A DNA stretch of 64,000 bases from Pontibacter lucknowensis. GTDB lineage: Bacteria; Bacteroidota; Bacteroidia; Cytophagales; Hymenobacteraceae. Under the pieces are notes generated by a model. That model ran no database searches. It was not told the origin of the DNA and saw only the letters and a list, made by a program, of their open reading frames with translations. Below are positions 34,360 through 43,736 of this stretch, one piece after another. The first letter of the stretch is position 1; every line of letters begins with the position of its first letter. The position numbers and the translations under genes were made by a program. The stretch is taken from NCBI RefSeq assembly GCF_900156415.1, contig NZ_FTNM01000001.1, forward strand, positions 1,054,001-1,118,000, in the 5' to 3' direction.

Positions 34360-36618
34360 TTAATGTGTTTTAAGGGTTTCTACCAGTTCCATGTCGATGG
34401 TGCGCTCGGCCATGTTGGCGCTCACAATCTCGACCATTACTTCGTCACCAAACGAGATAATGCGCTTCGACTGACGACCAATGATGCGGTAGTTGTTCGC
34501 GTCCAGCTCGTAATAGTCGTCGTTCAGACTCGACAGGCGCACCATACCTTCGCACTTGTTCTCTTCAATCTCCACAAATATACCCCATTCTGTTACACCA
34601 GACACAATTCCTTTGTATTGGTTGCCGATGGTGTCCTTCATGAACTCCACCTGCTTGTACTTAATGGAAGCACGCTCGGCGTCTGCGGCTCGTTTCTCCA
34701 TCTCGGATGAATGGCGGCAACGCTCCTCGTAGGCCTCTTTGTCTTCTGACTGACCACCATCCAGGTAGTGCTGCAATAGGCGATGGGCCATCATGTCGGG
34801 GTAGCGGCGAATCGGCGACGTGAAGTGTGAGTAGTGGTCAAACGCCAGACCGAAGTGCCCCTCGGGCTCGGTGCTGTACTTGGCCTTGGCCATCGTACGG
34901 ATCGCAAGGTTCTGCAGTACGCTTTGCTCCGGCTTGCCCTCGATTTCGTGTGTCAGGTTGTTCAGCTCTTCCGAAATGTCGCCGTCTGGATCCACCTTAT
35001 ACCCGAATTTGCGGGCGAAAACAGAGAAAGTATTCAGTTTGTCGGGGTCTGGTGAGCCGTGCGTACGGTATACCATGGTCGGGCGCTTCTTGCCTTTGCC
35101 TTTGTTGTAGACAAACTCGGCCACCTTTTTGTTTGCCAACAGCATGAATTCTTCAATCAGCTTGTGCGCGTCTTTGCGCTCTTTCACATAGATGGAAAGC
35201 GGCTTGCCATTTTCGTCCAGTTTGAACTTCACCTCCGTGGTTTCGAAGCTGATGGCGCCGTTTTTAAAGCGCTTGGCCTGTAGTTTCTTGGCAATGTTGT
35301 TCAGGACATTGATCTCTTCAGCAAAGTCTCCCTCGCCTGTTTCAATGCGTTCCTGCGCCTCTTCGTAAGCAAAGCGGCGGTCGGAGTAAGTTACCGTGCG
35401 GCCATACCAGGTATCGTATAGTTTACCGTTGTCGTCGATCTCAAACACTACTGAAAACGTGAATTTCTCTTCGTTTGGTCTGAGTGAGCAAAGGCCGTTT
35501 GAGAGCCTCTCAGGCAGCATTGGGATGGTCCTATCCACCAGGTATACCGAAGTGGCTCTGTGGAATGCTTCCTTCTCGAGTAAGCTACGCGGGTGCACGT
35601 AATGGGTCACATCGGCAATGTGTACGCCTATTTCCCAATTGCCATTCTCGAGTTTCTGTATCGAGAGGGCATCGTCGAAGTCTTTGGCGTCAGCAGGGTC
35701 AATCGTGAAAGTGGTGACGTCGCGCATGTCGCGACGCTTGGCTATTTCGCCAGCCGGTATCTTGTCTGAGATCTGATTGGCTTCTTCTTCCACAGCTTCC
35801 GGAAACTCAAACGGTAGTCCGAACTCGGCCATAATGGAGTGAATCTCAGCCTCGTGCTCTCCGGCAGGACCAAACACACGAATTACCTCACCGGTTGGGT
35901 TCTTGCCTGGCTCCTTCGGCCATTCTACTATCTTCACGAGTACCTTATCGCCAGCTTCAGCCCCGTTCAGGTTGCGTTCGCCTACAAATACGTCAAAGTA
36001 AAGCTTTTTGAAATCAGGCACTACGAAACCGAAGTTTTTGGAAAGCTCCATGATGCCCACCAGTTCGGTGCGGGAGCGCTCAAGCACTTCCACCACAATG
36101 CCTTCGGCACGGCCTCCCTGCATGGTCGGCAATACTTCCACTTTCACTAGGTCGCCGTCCATGGCATACTTTAGGTGCTCGCGGAACACGCGTACATCGT
36201 CTTCTGTCTCTTCCGACACGATGTAGGCATATTTGCTGTTAGCCAGATCCACACGGCCTGTGATAATGTTCACACGCAGGTTAAGTTGGTACTTGTCGCC
36301 GTCTATCAGCAACAACTTATTTTCACGTATCAGGTTCACCAATATGCTTTGCAACTGGTCGCGGCCTTTTTTGTCGACGATGCCTAGCTTGCGGGTAATC
36401 TGGCGCTGCGTGAACACTGTGTCGGGGCTGTTGGAGAACATCTCCAGCACGATGCCTTTGGCCGATTTATCTTTACCGCCACCTCTGCGGTCGTCGCCTC
36501 TGCGTGAACTGCTTCTGGCCGATGGTTCTCTTCTGGAAGACTCGCCTCTGCGGGAGCCGCCTTTTTCGTTGCGGCTGTCTTTATCTCTGCCGCTTTTGCT
36601 TGGTCTTTTACTTCTCAT
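34360..36618 (-). CDS. rnr: Ribonuclease R with Arg/Ser-rich N-terminal tail
   Basis: 752 residues. After a disordered basic tail of ~55 residues (RRGESSRREPSARSSSRRGDDRRGGGKD) come a winged-helix-like segment, two cold-shock domains, the RNB catalytic domain with DPADAKDFDDALSI (metal-binding Asp cluster near 315) and a C-terminal S1 domain. RNase R degrades structured RNA 3' to 5'. Usual RNase R length is 700-820, so nothing is missing. The tail resembles that of the pseudouridine synthase at 4.1-5.8 kb in composition. It is the first gene of an operon with the polyprenyl synthase. Confidence 0.95.
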   Translation of the reverse strand: MRSKRPSKSGRDKDSRNEKGGSRRGESSRREPSARSSSRRGDDRRGGGKDKSAKGIVLEMFSNSPDTVFTQRQITRKLGIVDKKGRDQLQSILVNLIRENKLLLIDGDKYQLNLRVNIITGRVDLANSKYAYIVSEETEDDVRVFREHLKYAMDGDLVKVEVLPTMQGGRAEGIVVEVLERSRTELVGIMELSKNFGFVVPDFKKLYFDVFVGERNLNGAEAGDKVLVKIVEWPKEPGKNPTGEVIRVFGPAGEHEAEIHSIMAEFGLPFEFPEAVEEEANQISDKIPAGEIAKRRDMRDVTTFTIDPADAKDFDDALSIQKLENGNWEIGVHIADVTHYVHPRSLLEKEAFHRATSVYLVDRTIPMLPERLSNGLCSLRPNEEKFTFSVVFEIDDNGKLYDTWYGRTVTYSDRRFAYEEAQERIETGEGDFAEEINVLNNIAKKLQAKRFKNGAISFETTEVKFKLDENGKPLSIYVKERKDAHKLIEEFMLLANKKVAEFVYNKGKGKKRPTMVYRTHGSPDPDKLNTFSVFARKFGYKVDPDGDISEELNNLTHEIEGKPEQSVLQNLAIRTMAKAKYSTEPEGHFGLAFDHYSHFTSPIRRYPDMMAHRLLQHYLDGGQSEDKEAYEERCRHSSEMEKRAADAERASIKYKQVEFMKDTIGNQYKGIVSGVTEWGIFVEIEENKCEGMVRLSSLNDDYYELDANNYRIIGRQSKRIISFGDEVMVEIVSANMAERTIDMELVETLKTH

Positions 36619-36813
36619 GTATCTTCTTTCTATTGGCCGGTGCAGGTATACAGCACTTCAGGCCATGGCAATCATTGGTTGTAATAGTTTAGCCTCTATA
36701 CGCCCACAAGGCAGACTAAGGTTAAAGCCAACTTAATTTCAGGTGAATTTATAGAGAAAAGTCTATATATGGGCTATGTGGATGGGTTTATTAATAATGA
36801 TAGGGGCCTATAG

Positions 36814-36975
36814 CCAATGCCGTCACTAAAGCAAGTGCCTGTCATTTCGAACCGGGGGTAAGGGCCCTCTATTAGTGAGAAATCTGAAATGTAGCCAGGT
36901 TCTTGAGATCAACCAGATCTCTCCATCCTGTCGAGATGACAGTTAAGATATTATTTCTCTTTAATTGACGGCAAT
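36814..36975. repeat. Imperfect inverted-repeat element, copy A
   Basis: This intergenic element has outer ends ATGCCGTCA (left) and TTGACGGCA (right) and inner arms that begin TGTCATTTCGA (36840) and end TCGAGATGACA. The right arm 36913-36941, read in reverse, matches 46345-46373 at 28 of 29 bases. It fills the gap 36619-36980 between rnr and the ABC gene; the rest of that gap holds nothing I can name. Confidence 0.75.
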
Positions 36976-36980
36976 AGGGT

Positions 36981-38816
36981 CTATGCCTGATAGTGCGCTA
37001 TACCTGATTGCAGAGTTGCTCGCTTCTCCTGTGCCGCCATAATGGCCTCGGGCTCACCACTGGGGATAGCCCGCAGTAAGGCTCGGGTATAATCGTGCTG
37101 TGGGTTCTGGAAGAGTTGTGCAGGTATACCCTGTTCCACAATCCTTCCTTCGTGCATGACTATTATGCGGTCGGCCATGTGCTTGGCCACAGCCAGGTCG
37201 TGGGTGATGAAGATATAGGTCATGTTGAAATCTCGCTTGAGTTCGTTGAGCAAATTGAGCACCTGCGCCTGCACAGACACATCCAGTGCCGACACTGATT
37301 CGTCGCAGATCAACAGCTTGGGTTGCAGTGCCAGGGCCCGTGCAATGGCGATGCGCTGCCGCTGCCCTCCTGAAAAGGCCTGTGGATAACGCTGCGCATG
37401 CTCTGTCGTAAGTCCTACCTTCTCAAGCAGTTCCGTCATCTTCAAAAGGCGTTCCTTGTCGCTTCCGTGCAGTTTATGCACACGCATAGGCTCCAGGATA
37501 GCTCCGCCTACGGTATGCATGGGGTTAAGTGAGGTATAGGGGTCCTGGAAAATCATCTGAAAGTAGCGGCGGTTTTGGCGCAGGGTCGCCGCATCCATGC
37601 TGCCGATATCCGCTCCCTCAAACAGTACGCTCCCTGCCGTAGGCTCCACCAGTCGCAGTATAGCCCGACCTAGCGTTGTCTTGCCACTTCCCGACTCTCC
37701 TACCAGCGCAATTGTTTCCCCGTGCTTCACATCAAAGCTTACCCCGTCCACGGCTTTCACATGACCTGTGGTGCGGGAAAAGATTCCTTTCTTTATCGGA
37801 AAATGCACCTGTAGGTCCTCCACCTGCAGCAATGGAGGTTTCTGGCTGTTGTCGCGCTGCTGTTTTATACCTGCGACTGTGCCTACATAGGCATTCACCA
37901 CATCCACCAAAGAGGGCTCACATACCTGTGGCCGCTTCTCGTGAACGTTGCCTTGTGCATCTTCCTCCATGAAATCAGCCACCGTCGGCAGTTTGGCTTG
38001 CGACTTAATGCTCAATGTGGGGCGGCAGGCCAGCAGGCCTTTGGTATAGGGGTGCTGCGGATTGGTGAAAATATCGAGCACTTTACCTTGCTCCACGATG
38101 CGGCCTTTGTACATCACCAGCACGCGGTCGGCTACCTCGGCCACCACTCCTAAATCGTGAGAAATAAACAGCACGGCCATGTTTTGCTTCACCCGCAGTT
38201 CGTCGATCAGCGACAGCATGCGGGCCTGCACCGTCACGTCCAAAGCGGTGGTGGGTTCATCGGCAATCAAGATAGCGGGCTCGCAGGCCATGGCCATCGC
38301 AATCATCACCCGCTGCTTTTGCCCGCCTGAAATCTGGTGTGGATAACTGTCGTAAATTAGCTCCGGTCGTGGAAGCTTGGCTTGCTCAAAAAGATGCAAT
38401 ACACGTTCCTTTGCCTCTTTTTTAGAAATTTCCAGGTGCCACAGGAGCACCTCCGCCACCTGTTGTCCACAGGTATAGACAGGGTTGAGCGAGGACATTG
38501 GGTCTTGAAAAATCATCCCCATTTCCTGCCCACGAATCTGTTGCAATTGCTTCTCCTTTAGCTGTAGCAGGTCTACTTCCCCAAGGCACTGCGACTGAAA
38601 GACCGCCTTCCCTCCTACCTGCGCATTCGTGTCAAGCAGTTGCATCAGCGACAATGCCGTCACTGTCTTTCCTGATCCCGATTCACCAACAATCGCCACT
38701 GCCTCTCCTGCATATACTGTAAAAGAAACTCCCTCCACCGCATGCACTATCCCTTGGCGTGTAGTGAAAGTAGTTTTCAGATCCGTGACCTGCAGTATAG
38801 GCGTAGGTATAGACAA
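36981..38816 (-). CDS. Peptide/nickel ABC importer ATPase, two fused ATP-binding domains (DppD-DppF type)
   Basis: 611 residues if started at TTG (38816), which gives [16 protein letters not shown] directly, as in homologues. The frame stays open to an ATG at 38954, but that would overlap the divergent HAD gene, so I reject it. Two complete ABC domains each have GESGSGKT (Walker A), a signature ([18 protein letters not shown]) and Walker B ([24 protein letters not shown]). Each is followed by an oligopeptide-type C-terminal zone. Permease and binding-protein genes are not adjacent. The second Walker B has Ser instead of Pro after the catalytic Glu, a common variant. Confidence 0.9.
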   Translation of the reverse strand: MSIPTPILQVTDLKTTFTTRQGIVHAVEGVSFTVYAGEAVAIVGESGSGKTVTALSLMQLLDTNAQVGGKAVFQSQCLGEVDLLQLKEKQLQQIRGQEMGMIFQDPMSSLNPVYTCGQQVAEVLLWHLEISKKEAKERVLHLFEQAKLPRPELIYDSYPHQISGGQKQRVMIAMAMACEPAILIADEPTTALDVTVQARMLSLIDELRVKQNMAVLFISHDLGVVAEVADRVLVMYKGRIVEQGKVLDIFTNPQHPYTKGLLACRPTLSIKSQAKLPTVADFMEEDAQGNVHEKRPQVCEPSLVDVVNAYVGTVAGIKQQRDNSQKPPLLQVEDLQVHFPIKKGIFSRTTGHVKAVDGVSFDVKHGETIALVGESGSGKTTLGRAILRLVEPTAGSVLFEGADIGSMDAATLRQNRRYFQMIFQDPYTSLNPMHTVGGAILEPMRVHKLHGSDKERLLKMTELLEKVGLTTEHAQRYPQAFSGGQRQRIAIARALALQPKLLICDESVSALDVSVQAQVLNLLNELKRDFNMTYIFITHDLAVAKHMADRIIVMHEGRIVEQGIPAQLFQNPQHDYTRALLRAIPSGEPEAIMAAQEKRATLQSGIAHYQA

Positions 38817-38923
38817 AGGTATAGGAATAAGGTGCTTCTGGTAAAAATAAGCTTTTTTGAATGATTGCGATATCTTTCTTGTTTTCGTTTTTCGCAGTAC
38901 ATTTAAGATCGACGCTAAAACAT

Positions 38924-39586
38924 ATGGAAAACACTTCTGAAAACACGCTGACAAGCAACAGTACCTCTACCAAAACAAATACTAAAAGCACCATCATTTG
39001 GGATCTTGGCGCTGTACTGATCGATTGGAACCCTCATCATCTTTACCGTAAGATCTTTGATGACGAAGCACAGATGCTGCACTTCCTGGAGAATGTCTGC
39101 ACATTTGAGTGGAACGAGGAACAGGATGGCGGCCGCACGATACAAGAAGCCAATGAATACCTGATCGCAAAGCATCCCGAGCACGAAGAGCATATCAAAG
39201 CCTACTACGGTCGTTGGGAAGAAATGCTGGGTGGCCCGATTGAGGGCACTGTCGAGATCTTCAGGGAGATGAAGAACCGTGGCGAACATAAGTTATATGC
39301 TCTCACCAACTGGTCAGCAGAGCTCTTCCCAATTGCGCTGGAGCGTTATGATTTTCTCAGCTGGTTCGATGGGATTGTTGTTTCGGGTACTGAAAAAGAC
39401 CGCAAGCCCAATCACAGTTTTTACCATACCTTGCTCAACAGGTATAAGCTGCAGCCTGCCGAAGCACTTTTCATTGATGACAACCTGCGCAATATAAAAG
39501 CTGCCGAGCAATTAGGTATAGAATCGATTCATTTTACTTCTCCTGAGGACTTGAGGGTGAGGTTGGAGCGCTTGGGTATCTTATAA
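38924..39586 (+). CDS. HAD-superfamily hydrolase (YihX/subfamily IA-like)
   Basis: 220 residues from ATG at 38924 (MENTSENTLTS); the open frame begins earlier at 38861, but the extension overlaps the divergent gene. HAD motif I is WDLGAVLIDWNP (nucleophile Asp, with Gly at the second position as in YihX-like phosphatases), motif II is ALTNWS, the Lys of motif III is in KDRKPNHSFY, and motif IV is LFIDDNLRN. It should remove phosphate from a sugar or nucleotide. A Ser/Thr/Asn-rich ~20-residue leader is unusual. Confidence 0.88.
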   Translation: MENTSENTLTSNSTSTKTNTKSTIIWDLGAVLIDWNPHHLYRKIFDDEAQMLHFLENVCTFEWNEEQDGGRTIQEANEYLIAKHPEHEEHIKAYYGRWEEMLGGPIEGTVEIFREMKNRGEHKLYALTNWSAELFPIALERYDFLSWFDGIVVSGTEKDRKPNHSFYHTLLNRYKLQPAEALFIDDNLRNIKAAEQLGIESIHFTSPEDLRVRLERLGIL

Positions 39587-39610
39587 GACCTTCTGAAGGT
39601 AGCAATAAAA

Positions 39611-39642
39611 GAGGCGGCTGCTCCATGTGGAGCAGCCGCCTC
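39611..39642. terminator. Perfect 14-bp hairpin between HAD gene and lspA
   Basis: GAGGCGGCTGCTCC pairs perfectly with its complement around the loop ATGT. Flanked on the left by AAAA (T-run on the minus strand), so it best terminates lspA, while also lying behind the HAD gene. Confidence 0.88.
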
Positions 39643-39664
39643 TCTGTTTACTTATACCTATACC

Positions 39665-40285
39665 TTAGAATCCCTGTTGCTCAGCCGCTGGTTGCTTAGC
39701 TGGCTCATCATAATGTGCGAAGAAGCGCTTCTGATTAAAGAGGATGATCAGTACACCAATGAAGATAGCTGAGTCTGCTACATTAAAAATTGGCCATAAG
39801 GACATAGGTTTGCCGCCTAAAATAGGCACCCAATTCGGAACGATACCTTCCCAAATATCAAAATAGAACATATCGATTACCTGCCCATGGAACCATGGGG
39901 TTGGAGAGCCATAAGGATGGTTGTCGAACAACACACCGTAGAAAGTACTGTCGATCAGGTTGCCGATAGCGCCGCCCAGTATCAGGCCGATGCACCAGAT
40001 CAAGCCTTTCGGTGCTTTCGTTTTTACCAAATGGTAGATGTAATAGGCAATACCGAACACCGCCACTAGTCGGAACAAAGACAGAATCAGCTTGCCGTAA
40101 TCAGAGCCGAGCTGCACACCAAAGGCCATACCCGGGTTGAGGGTATAGTGCAGCTTCAACCAGTCGCCCAGGAGCACGATCTCGCCTGGCATACCCATTT
40201 CCATGTTGTAATGCACGATAAGCTTCACAGCTTGGTCGATGATGATGACGATCAGGGCCACCAGGTAGTACTTCCAATATTTCAT
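39665..40285 (-). CDS. lspA: Lipoprotein signal peptidase
   Basis: 206 residues with four transmembrane helices. The catalytic aspartates lie in GGAIGNLIDS and FNVADSAIF, and conserved DQAVK and NPGMAFG motifs are present. A long periplasmic insertion (about residues 115-155) between helices three and four is usual in Bacteroidota. LspA cleaves the signal peptide of prolipoproteins after lipid addition. It is downstream of ileS, a pairing widespread in bacteria, here with 96 bases between them. Confidence 0.95.
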   Translation of the reverse strand: MKYWKYYLVALIVIIIDQAVKLIVHYNMEMGMPGEIVLLGDWLKLHYTLNPGMAFGVQLGSDYGKLILSLFRLVAVFGIAYYIYHLVKTKAPKGLIWCIGLILGGAIGNLIDSTFYGVLFDNHPYGSPTPWFHGQVIDMFYFDIWEGIVPNWVPILGGKPMSLWPIFNVADSAIFIGVLIILFNQKRFFAHYDEPAKQPAAEQQGF

Positions 40286-40347
40286 GTTTCGTCAATTAGG
40301 CTGCAGGAGCTCTGTTGCGCCGCTGCAGGATAAAGGTATAAGGTATA

Positions 40348-40374
40348 GCCCCGGCCATTTCATAGAGCCGGGGC
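40348..40374. terminator. GC-rich hairpin between ileS and lspA
   Basis: GCCCCGGC pairs with GCCGGGGC around an 11-base loop, 7 bases past the ileS stop. There is no T-run, so it may be an attenuating or processing hairpin rather than a full terminator. Confidence 0.5.
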
Positions 40375-40381
40375 TTGCAAT

Positions 40382-43300
40382 TTATGCTACTACCGCTTCG
40401 GTGCGGATGTGGATGTTCACTTGGTAATCGTCCACTTCAAGGATAGTGCCATCTACCACATGGTCAGCCAGTTCAAGGCTCAAGGCTTGTGTCTCGGCCT
40501 GTATGTAGTCGCGGAAGTTTTCCACAGCGGCATTTACCTCAGGCACCGAGGCCTGTAGCACGATGTGTATCTTGTCCTGCACCTCCAAGTTGCTGTCTTT
40601 GCGCAGGTTCTGGATACGGTTCACCAGTTCGCGGGCAATGCCTTCCTGCTTCAGCTCTTCCGTGATGGTCACGTCGAGCGCCACAGTCAGTTTGCCCTCG
40701 CTGGCTACCAACCAGCCCGGGATGTCCTCCGAAGAGATTTCCACGTCCTCAGGCGTCAGCACGGCGGTTTCCTCGTCGCTTATCTGCAGCTCGATTCCGC
40801 CTTCACGCTCTAGCGTAGCGATATCCTCCTGGTTCATTTGCTGCACGGCTGCGGCCACCAGTTTCATCTTCGGACCGAATACCTGACCCAGCTTCTTGAA
40901 GTTCGGCTTGATCTTCTTCACCAATATGCCCGACGTATCGTCGATGTACTCTACATGCTTGATGTTCACCTCACTCATGATCAGGTCTTCTACAGCCTGT
41001 ATCTGTTGACGGGTCTTGTCGTTCAACACAGGTATAAGGATACGCTGCAGCGGCTGACGCACTTTGATGAAGTGCTTCTTGCGCAGCGAGTGCACCAGCG
41101 ACGAAATGGTCTGGGCCAGCGCCATGCGCTCTTCCAAATCCTCATCGATAGCCGTGTGCTCAACCTCTGGGTAGTAAGCCAAATGTACGGACTCTTCCTT
41201 ATGTTTGCCGCTCACGTTGTTAAGGTCGCGGTAGAGCTGCTCGGTATAGAACGGCGCGATAGGCGAAGCCAGCTTGGCGATAACTTCCAGACAGGTATAG
41301 AGCGTCTGGTAAGCGGCCATCTTGTCTTCGTTGTACTCGCCTTTCCAGAAGCGCTTGCGGTTCAGACGCACGTACCAGTTGCTCAAGTCGTCCACCACGA
41401 AATCCTGGATAGCACGGGCGGCACGGGTTGGGTCGTAGTCTTCTAGGAAGGTGTCAACGTCCTTAACCAGCGTGTTCAGCTTTGAGATAATCCAGCGGTC
41501 GCTTTCGGTTCTGCGCTCCAGCGGCACTTCGTCCTCGGCAAAGGTGAAGTTGTCCAGGTTAGCGTATAGCGCGAAGAAAGAGTAGGTATTCTGCAGCGTG
41601 CCGAAGAAACGGCGCTGCGTTTCCACCACACCCTCCGGGTTGAACTTCAGGTTGTCCCAAGGTGGTGCATTGGCAATCATGTACCAGCGCACAGCGTCCG
41701 GGCCGTACTTGCCGATCATCTCAAACGGGTCGATGGCGTTGCCAAGGCGCTTACTCATCTTGTTGCCGTTCTTGTCGAGCACCAGACCGTTGGCGATTAC
41801 GTTCTTGTAGGCTACGCTATCCTCCAGCATAACCGCCAGAGCATGCAGCGTGAAGAACCAACCACGCGTCTGGTCAACGCCCTCGGCGATGTAGTCGGCA
41901 GGGAAGTTCTGACGGAAGATATCTTCGTTCTCGATTGGGTAGTGCCACTGTGCATAAGGCATGGCACCCGAGTCGAACCAAACGTCGATAAGGTCTGTCT
42001 CTCTGTACATTGGCTGTCCAGACGAACTCACCAGCACGATGTTGTCCACATACGGACGGTGCAGGTCATTGATCTCCACGGAAGCCTCCATCAGGCCAGC
42101 GTCCACGGCACGGTCTATCTCTTCGCTCAATTGCTGGATAGAGCCAATGCAGATCTCCTCCTCGCCGTCTTCGGTTCGCCATATAGGCAGCGGTGTACCC
42201 CAGTAGCGCGAGCGCGACAGGTTCCAGTCCACCAAGTTCTCCAGCCAGTTTCCGAAACGGCCCGAGCCCGTAGACTCCGGTTTCCAGTTGATGGTCTTGT
42301 TCAGCTCGATTAGCCTGTCCTTTACAGCCGTGGTCTTGATGAACCAGCTGTCCAGCGGATAGTATAATACAGGCTTGTCCGTACGCCAGCAATGCGGGTA
42401 GGTGTGCTCGTATTTCTCTACTTTAAAGGCTCTGCCCTCCTCTTTCAGTTTGATTGCAATCAGTACGTCGGTTGGCTTGTAGTCAGGGGCCGACTCGTCC
42501 TCACCGGTGTAGTTCTTCACATACATGCCGGCAAAGTCGGTCACCTCTTTCACGAAGCGGCCTTGCTTGTCCACGAGTGGCATCGGCTTGCCATTCTCGT
42601 CCTCTACCAATAGCGCAGGTATATCGTTCTGGGCAGCTACCCTGAAGTCGTCCGAACCAAAGGTTGGGGAGATGTGCACGATACCCGTACCGTCTTCCGT
42701 GGTCACGAAATCGCCTACCACCACGCGGAAAGCGGGTTTATCAGGCTGCACGTACGGCATTAACTGGTGGTATTCCACACCTGCCAAATCGCGGCCCTCG
42801 AACTCCTCTACTATCTTGTAAGGGATTAGCTTGTCGCCGGAGCTATACTCTGTCAACGGAATACCATCTGCCTTCGGGTTGAAGAAGCGGCTTACCAAGT
42901 CTTTCGCCAGGATAACCGAGATCGGCTCGTAGGTATAGGGGTTGTAGGTACGCACCTTCACGTACTTGATACCCTTGCCCACCGCCAGCGCCGTGTTGGC
43001 AGGAAGCGTCCAAGGCGTGGTCGTCCAGGCCAGGAAGAACACTTTCTCCTCCTCGTACTCGAACAGGAACATGTTGCGGGTGATTTTCTTCACCTCGAAC
43101 TGCGCCACAATGGTCGTATCCTTCACCATCTTGTAGCAACCCGGCTGGTTAAGCTCATGTGAACTCAGACCCGTGCCTGCGCCCGGCGAGTAAGGCTGGA
43201 TGGTATAGCCCTTGTACAAGTAGCCTTTGTCGTATAGGCGCTTCAACAGAGCCCATACCGACTCAATGTATTCGTTCTCAAATGTGATGTACGGATTGTC

Positions 43301-43735
43301 CAAGTCCACCCAGTAACCCATCTTCTCAGTCAGGTCGTCCCACTGGCTCTTGAAACGCATCACCGTTTCGCGGCAGCGCTGGTTGTACTCCTCTACCGTT
43401 ATCTTCTTGCCGATATCCTCTTTCGTGATACCCAGCTCTTTCTCCACCTGCAGCTCCACGGGCAGACCATGCGTATCCCAGCCGCCTTTGCGGTTCACCT
43501 GGAATCCTTTCAGGGTCTTGTAGCGGCAGAAAATGTCTTTCACGGCGCGGGCCATCACGTGGTGGATACCCGGCGTACCGTTCGCCGACGGCGGTCCTTC
43601 ATAAAACACGAAAGGCTTGTGCCCCTCTCTTGTCGTCACCGACCGCTGGAAGATGTTGTGCTCCTTCCAGAATGCCAGCACGTCTTCGCCTACCTGGGCG
43701 TAGTTCAGGTTTTTGTACTCGTTATACTTTGCCAT
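40382..43735 (-). CDS. ileS: Isoleucyl-tRNA synthetase
   Basis: 1117 residues from ATG at 43735 (MAKYNEYKNLNYAQ). The class I HIGH-type motif appears as GTPGIHHVMAR and the KMSKR loop is intact (about 658), with the editing domain between them and a C-terminal anticodon-binding region. The long form with the GIHH variant is typical of Bacteroidota and of the IleS2-like type. The longer frame adds three residues upstream that overlap the RND stop. Its ATG is one base after the RND gene stop, so ileS is translated from the same message. Confidence 0.96.
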   Translation of the reverse strand: MAKYNEYKNLNYAQVGEDVLAFWKEHNIFQRSVTTREGHKPFVFYEGPPSANGTPGIHHVMARAVKDIFCRYKTLKGFQVNRKGGWDTHGLPVELQVEKELGITKEDIGKKITVEEYNQRCRETVMRFKSQWDDLTEKMGYWVDLDNPYITFENEYIESVWALLKRLYDKGYLYKGYTIQPYSPGAGTGLSSHELNQPGCYKMVKDTTIVAQFEVKKITRNMFLFEYEEEKVFFLAWTTTPWTLPANTALAVGKGIKYVKVRTYNPYTYEPISVILAKDLVSRFFNPKADGIPLTEYSSGDKLIPYKIVEEFEGRDLAGVEYHQLMPYVQPDKPAFRVVVGDFVTTEDGTGIVHISPTFGSDDFRVAAQNDIPALLVEDENGKPMPLVDKQGRFVKEVTDFAGMYVKNYTGEDESAPDYKPTDVLIAIKLKEEGRAFKVEKYEHTYPHCWRTDKPVLYYPLDSWFIKTTAVKDRLIELNKTINWKPESTGSGRFGNWLENLVDWNLSRSRYWGTPLPIWRTEDGEEEICIGSIQQLSEEIDRAVDAGLMEASVEINDLHRPYVDNIVLVSSSGQPMYRETDLIDVWFDSGAMPYAQWHYPIENEDIFRQNFPADYIAEGVDQTRGWFFTLHALAVMLEDSVAYKNVIANGLVLDKNGNKMSKRLGNAIDPFEMIGKYGPDAVRWYMIANAPPWDNLKFNPEGVVETQRRFFGTLQNTYSFFALYANLDNFTFAEDEVPLERRTESDRWIISKLNTLVKDVDTFLEDYDPTRAARAIQDFVVDDLSNWYVRLNRKRFWKGEYNEDKMAAYQTLYTCLEVIAKLASPIAPFYTEQLYRDLNNVSGKHKEESVHLAYYPEVEHTAIDEDLEERMALAQTISSLVHSLRKKHFIKVRQPLQRILIPVLNDKTRQQIQAVEDLIMSEVNIKHVEYIDDTSGILVKKIKPNFKKLGQVFGPKMKLVAAAVQQMNQEDIATLEREGGIELQISDEETAVLTPEDVEISSEDIPGWLVASEGKLTVALDVTITEELKQEGIARELVNRIQNLRKDSNLEVQDKIHIVLQASVPEVNAAVENFRDYIQAETQALSLELADHVVDGTILEVDDYQVNIHIRTEAVVA

Positions 43736-43736
43736 G

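Noticed and set aside
38816-38954. N-terminal extension of the double ABC protein from ATG 38954
   Set aside because: Would overlap the divergent HAD gene and is not protein-like; homologues start near the IPTPILQV segment.
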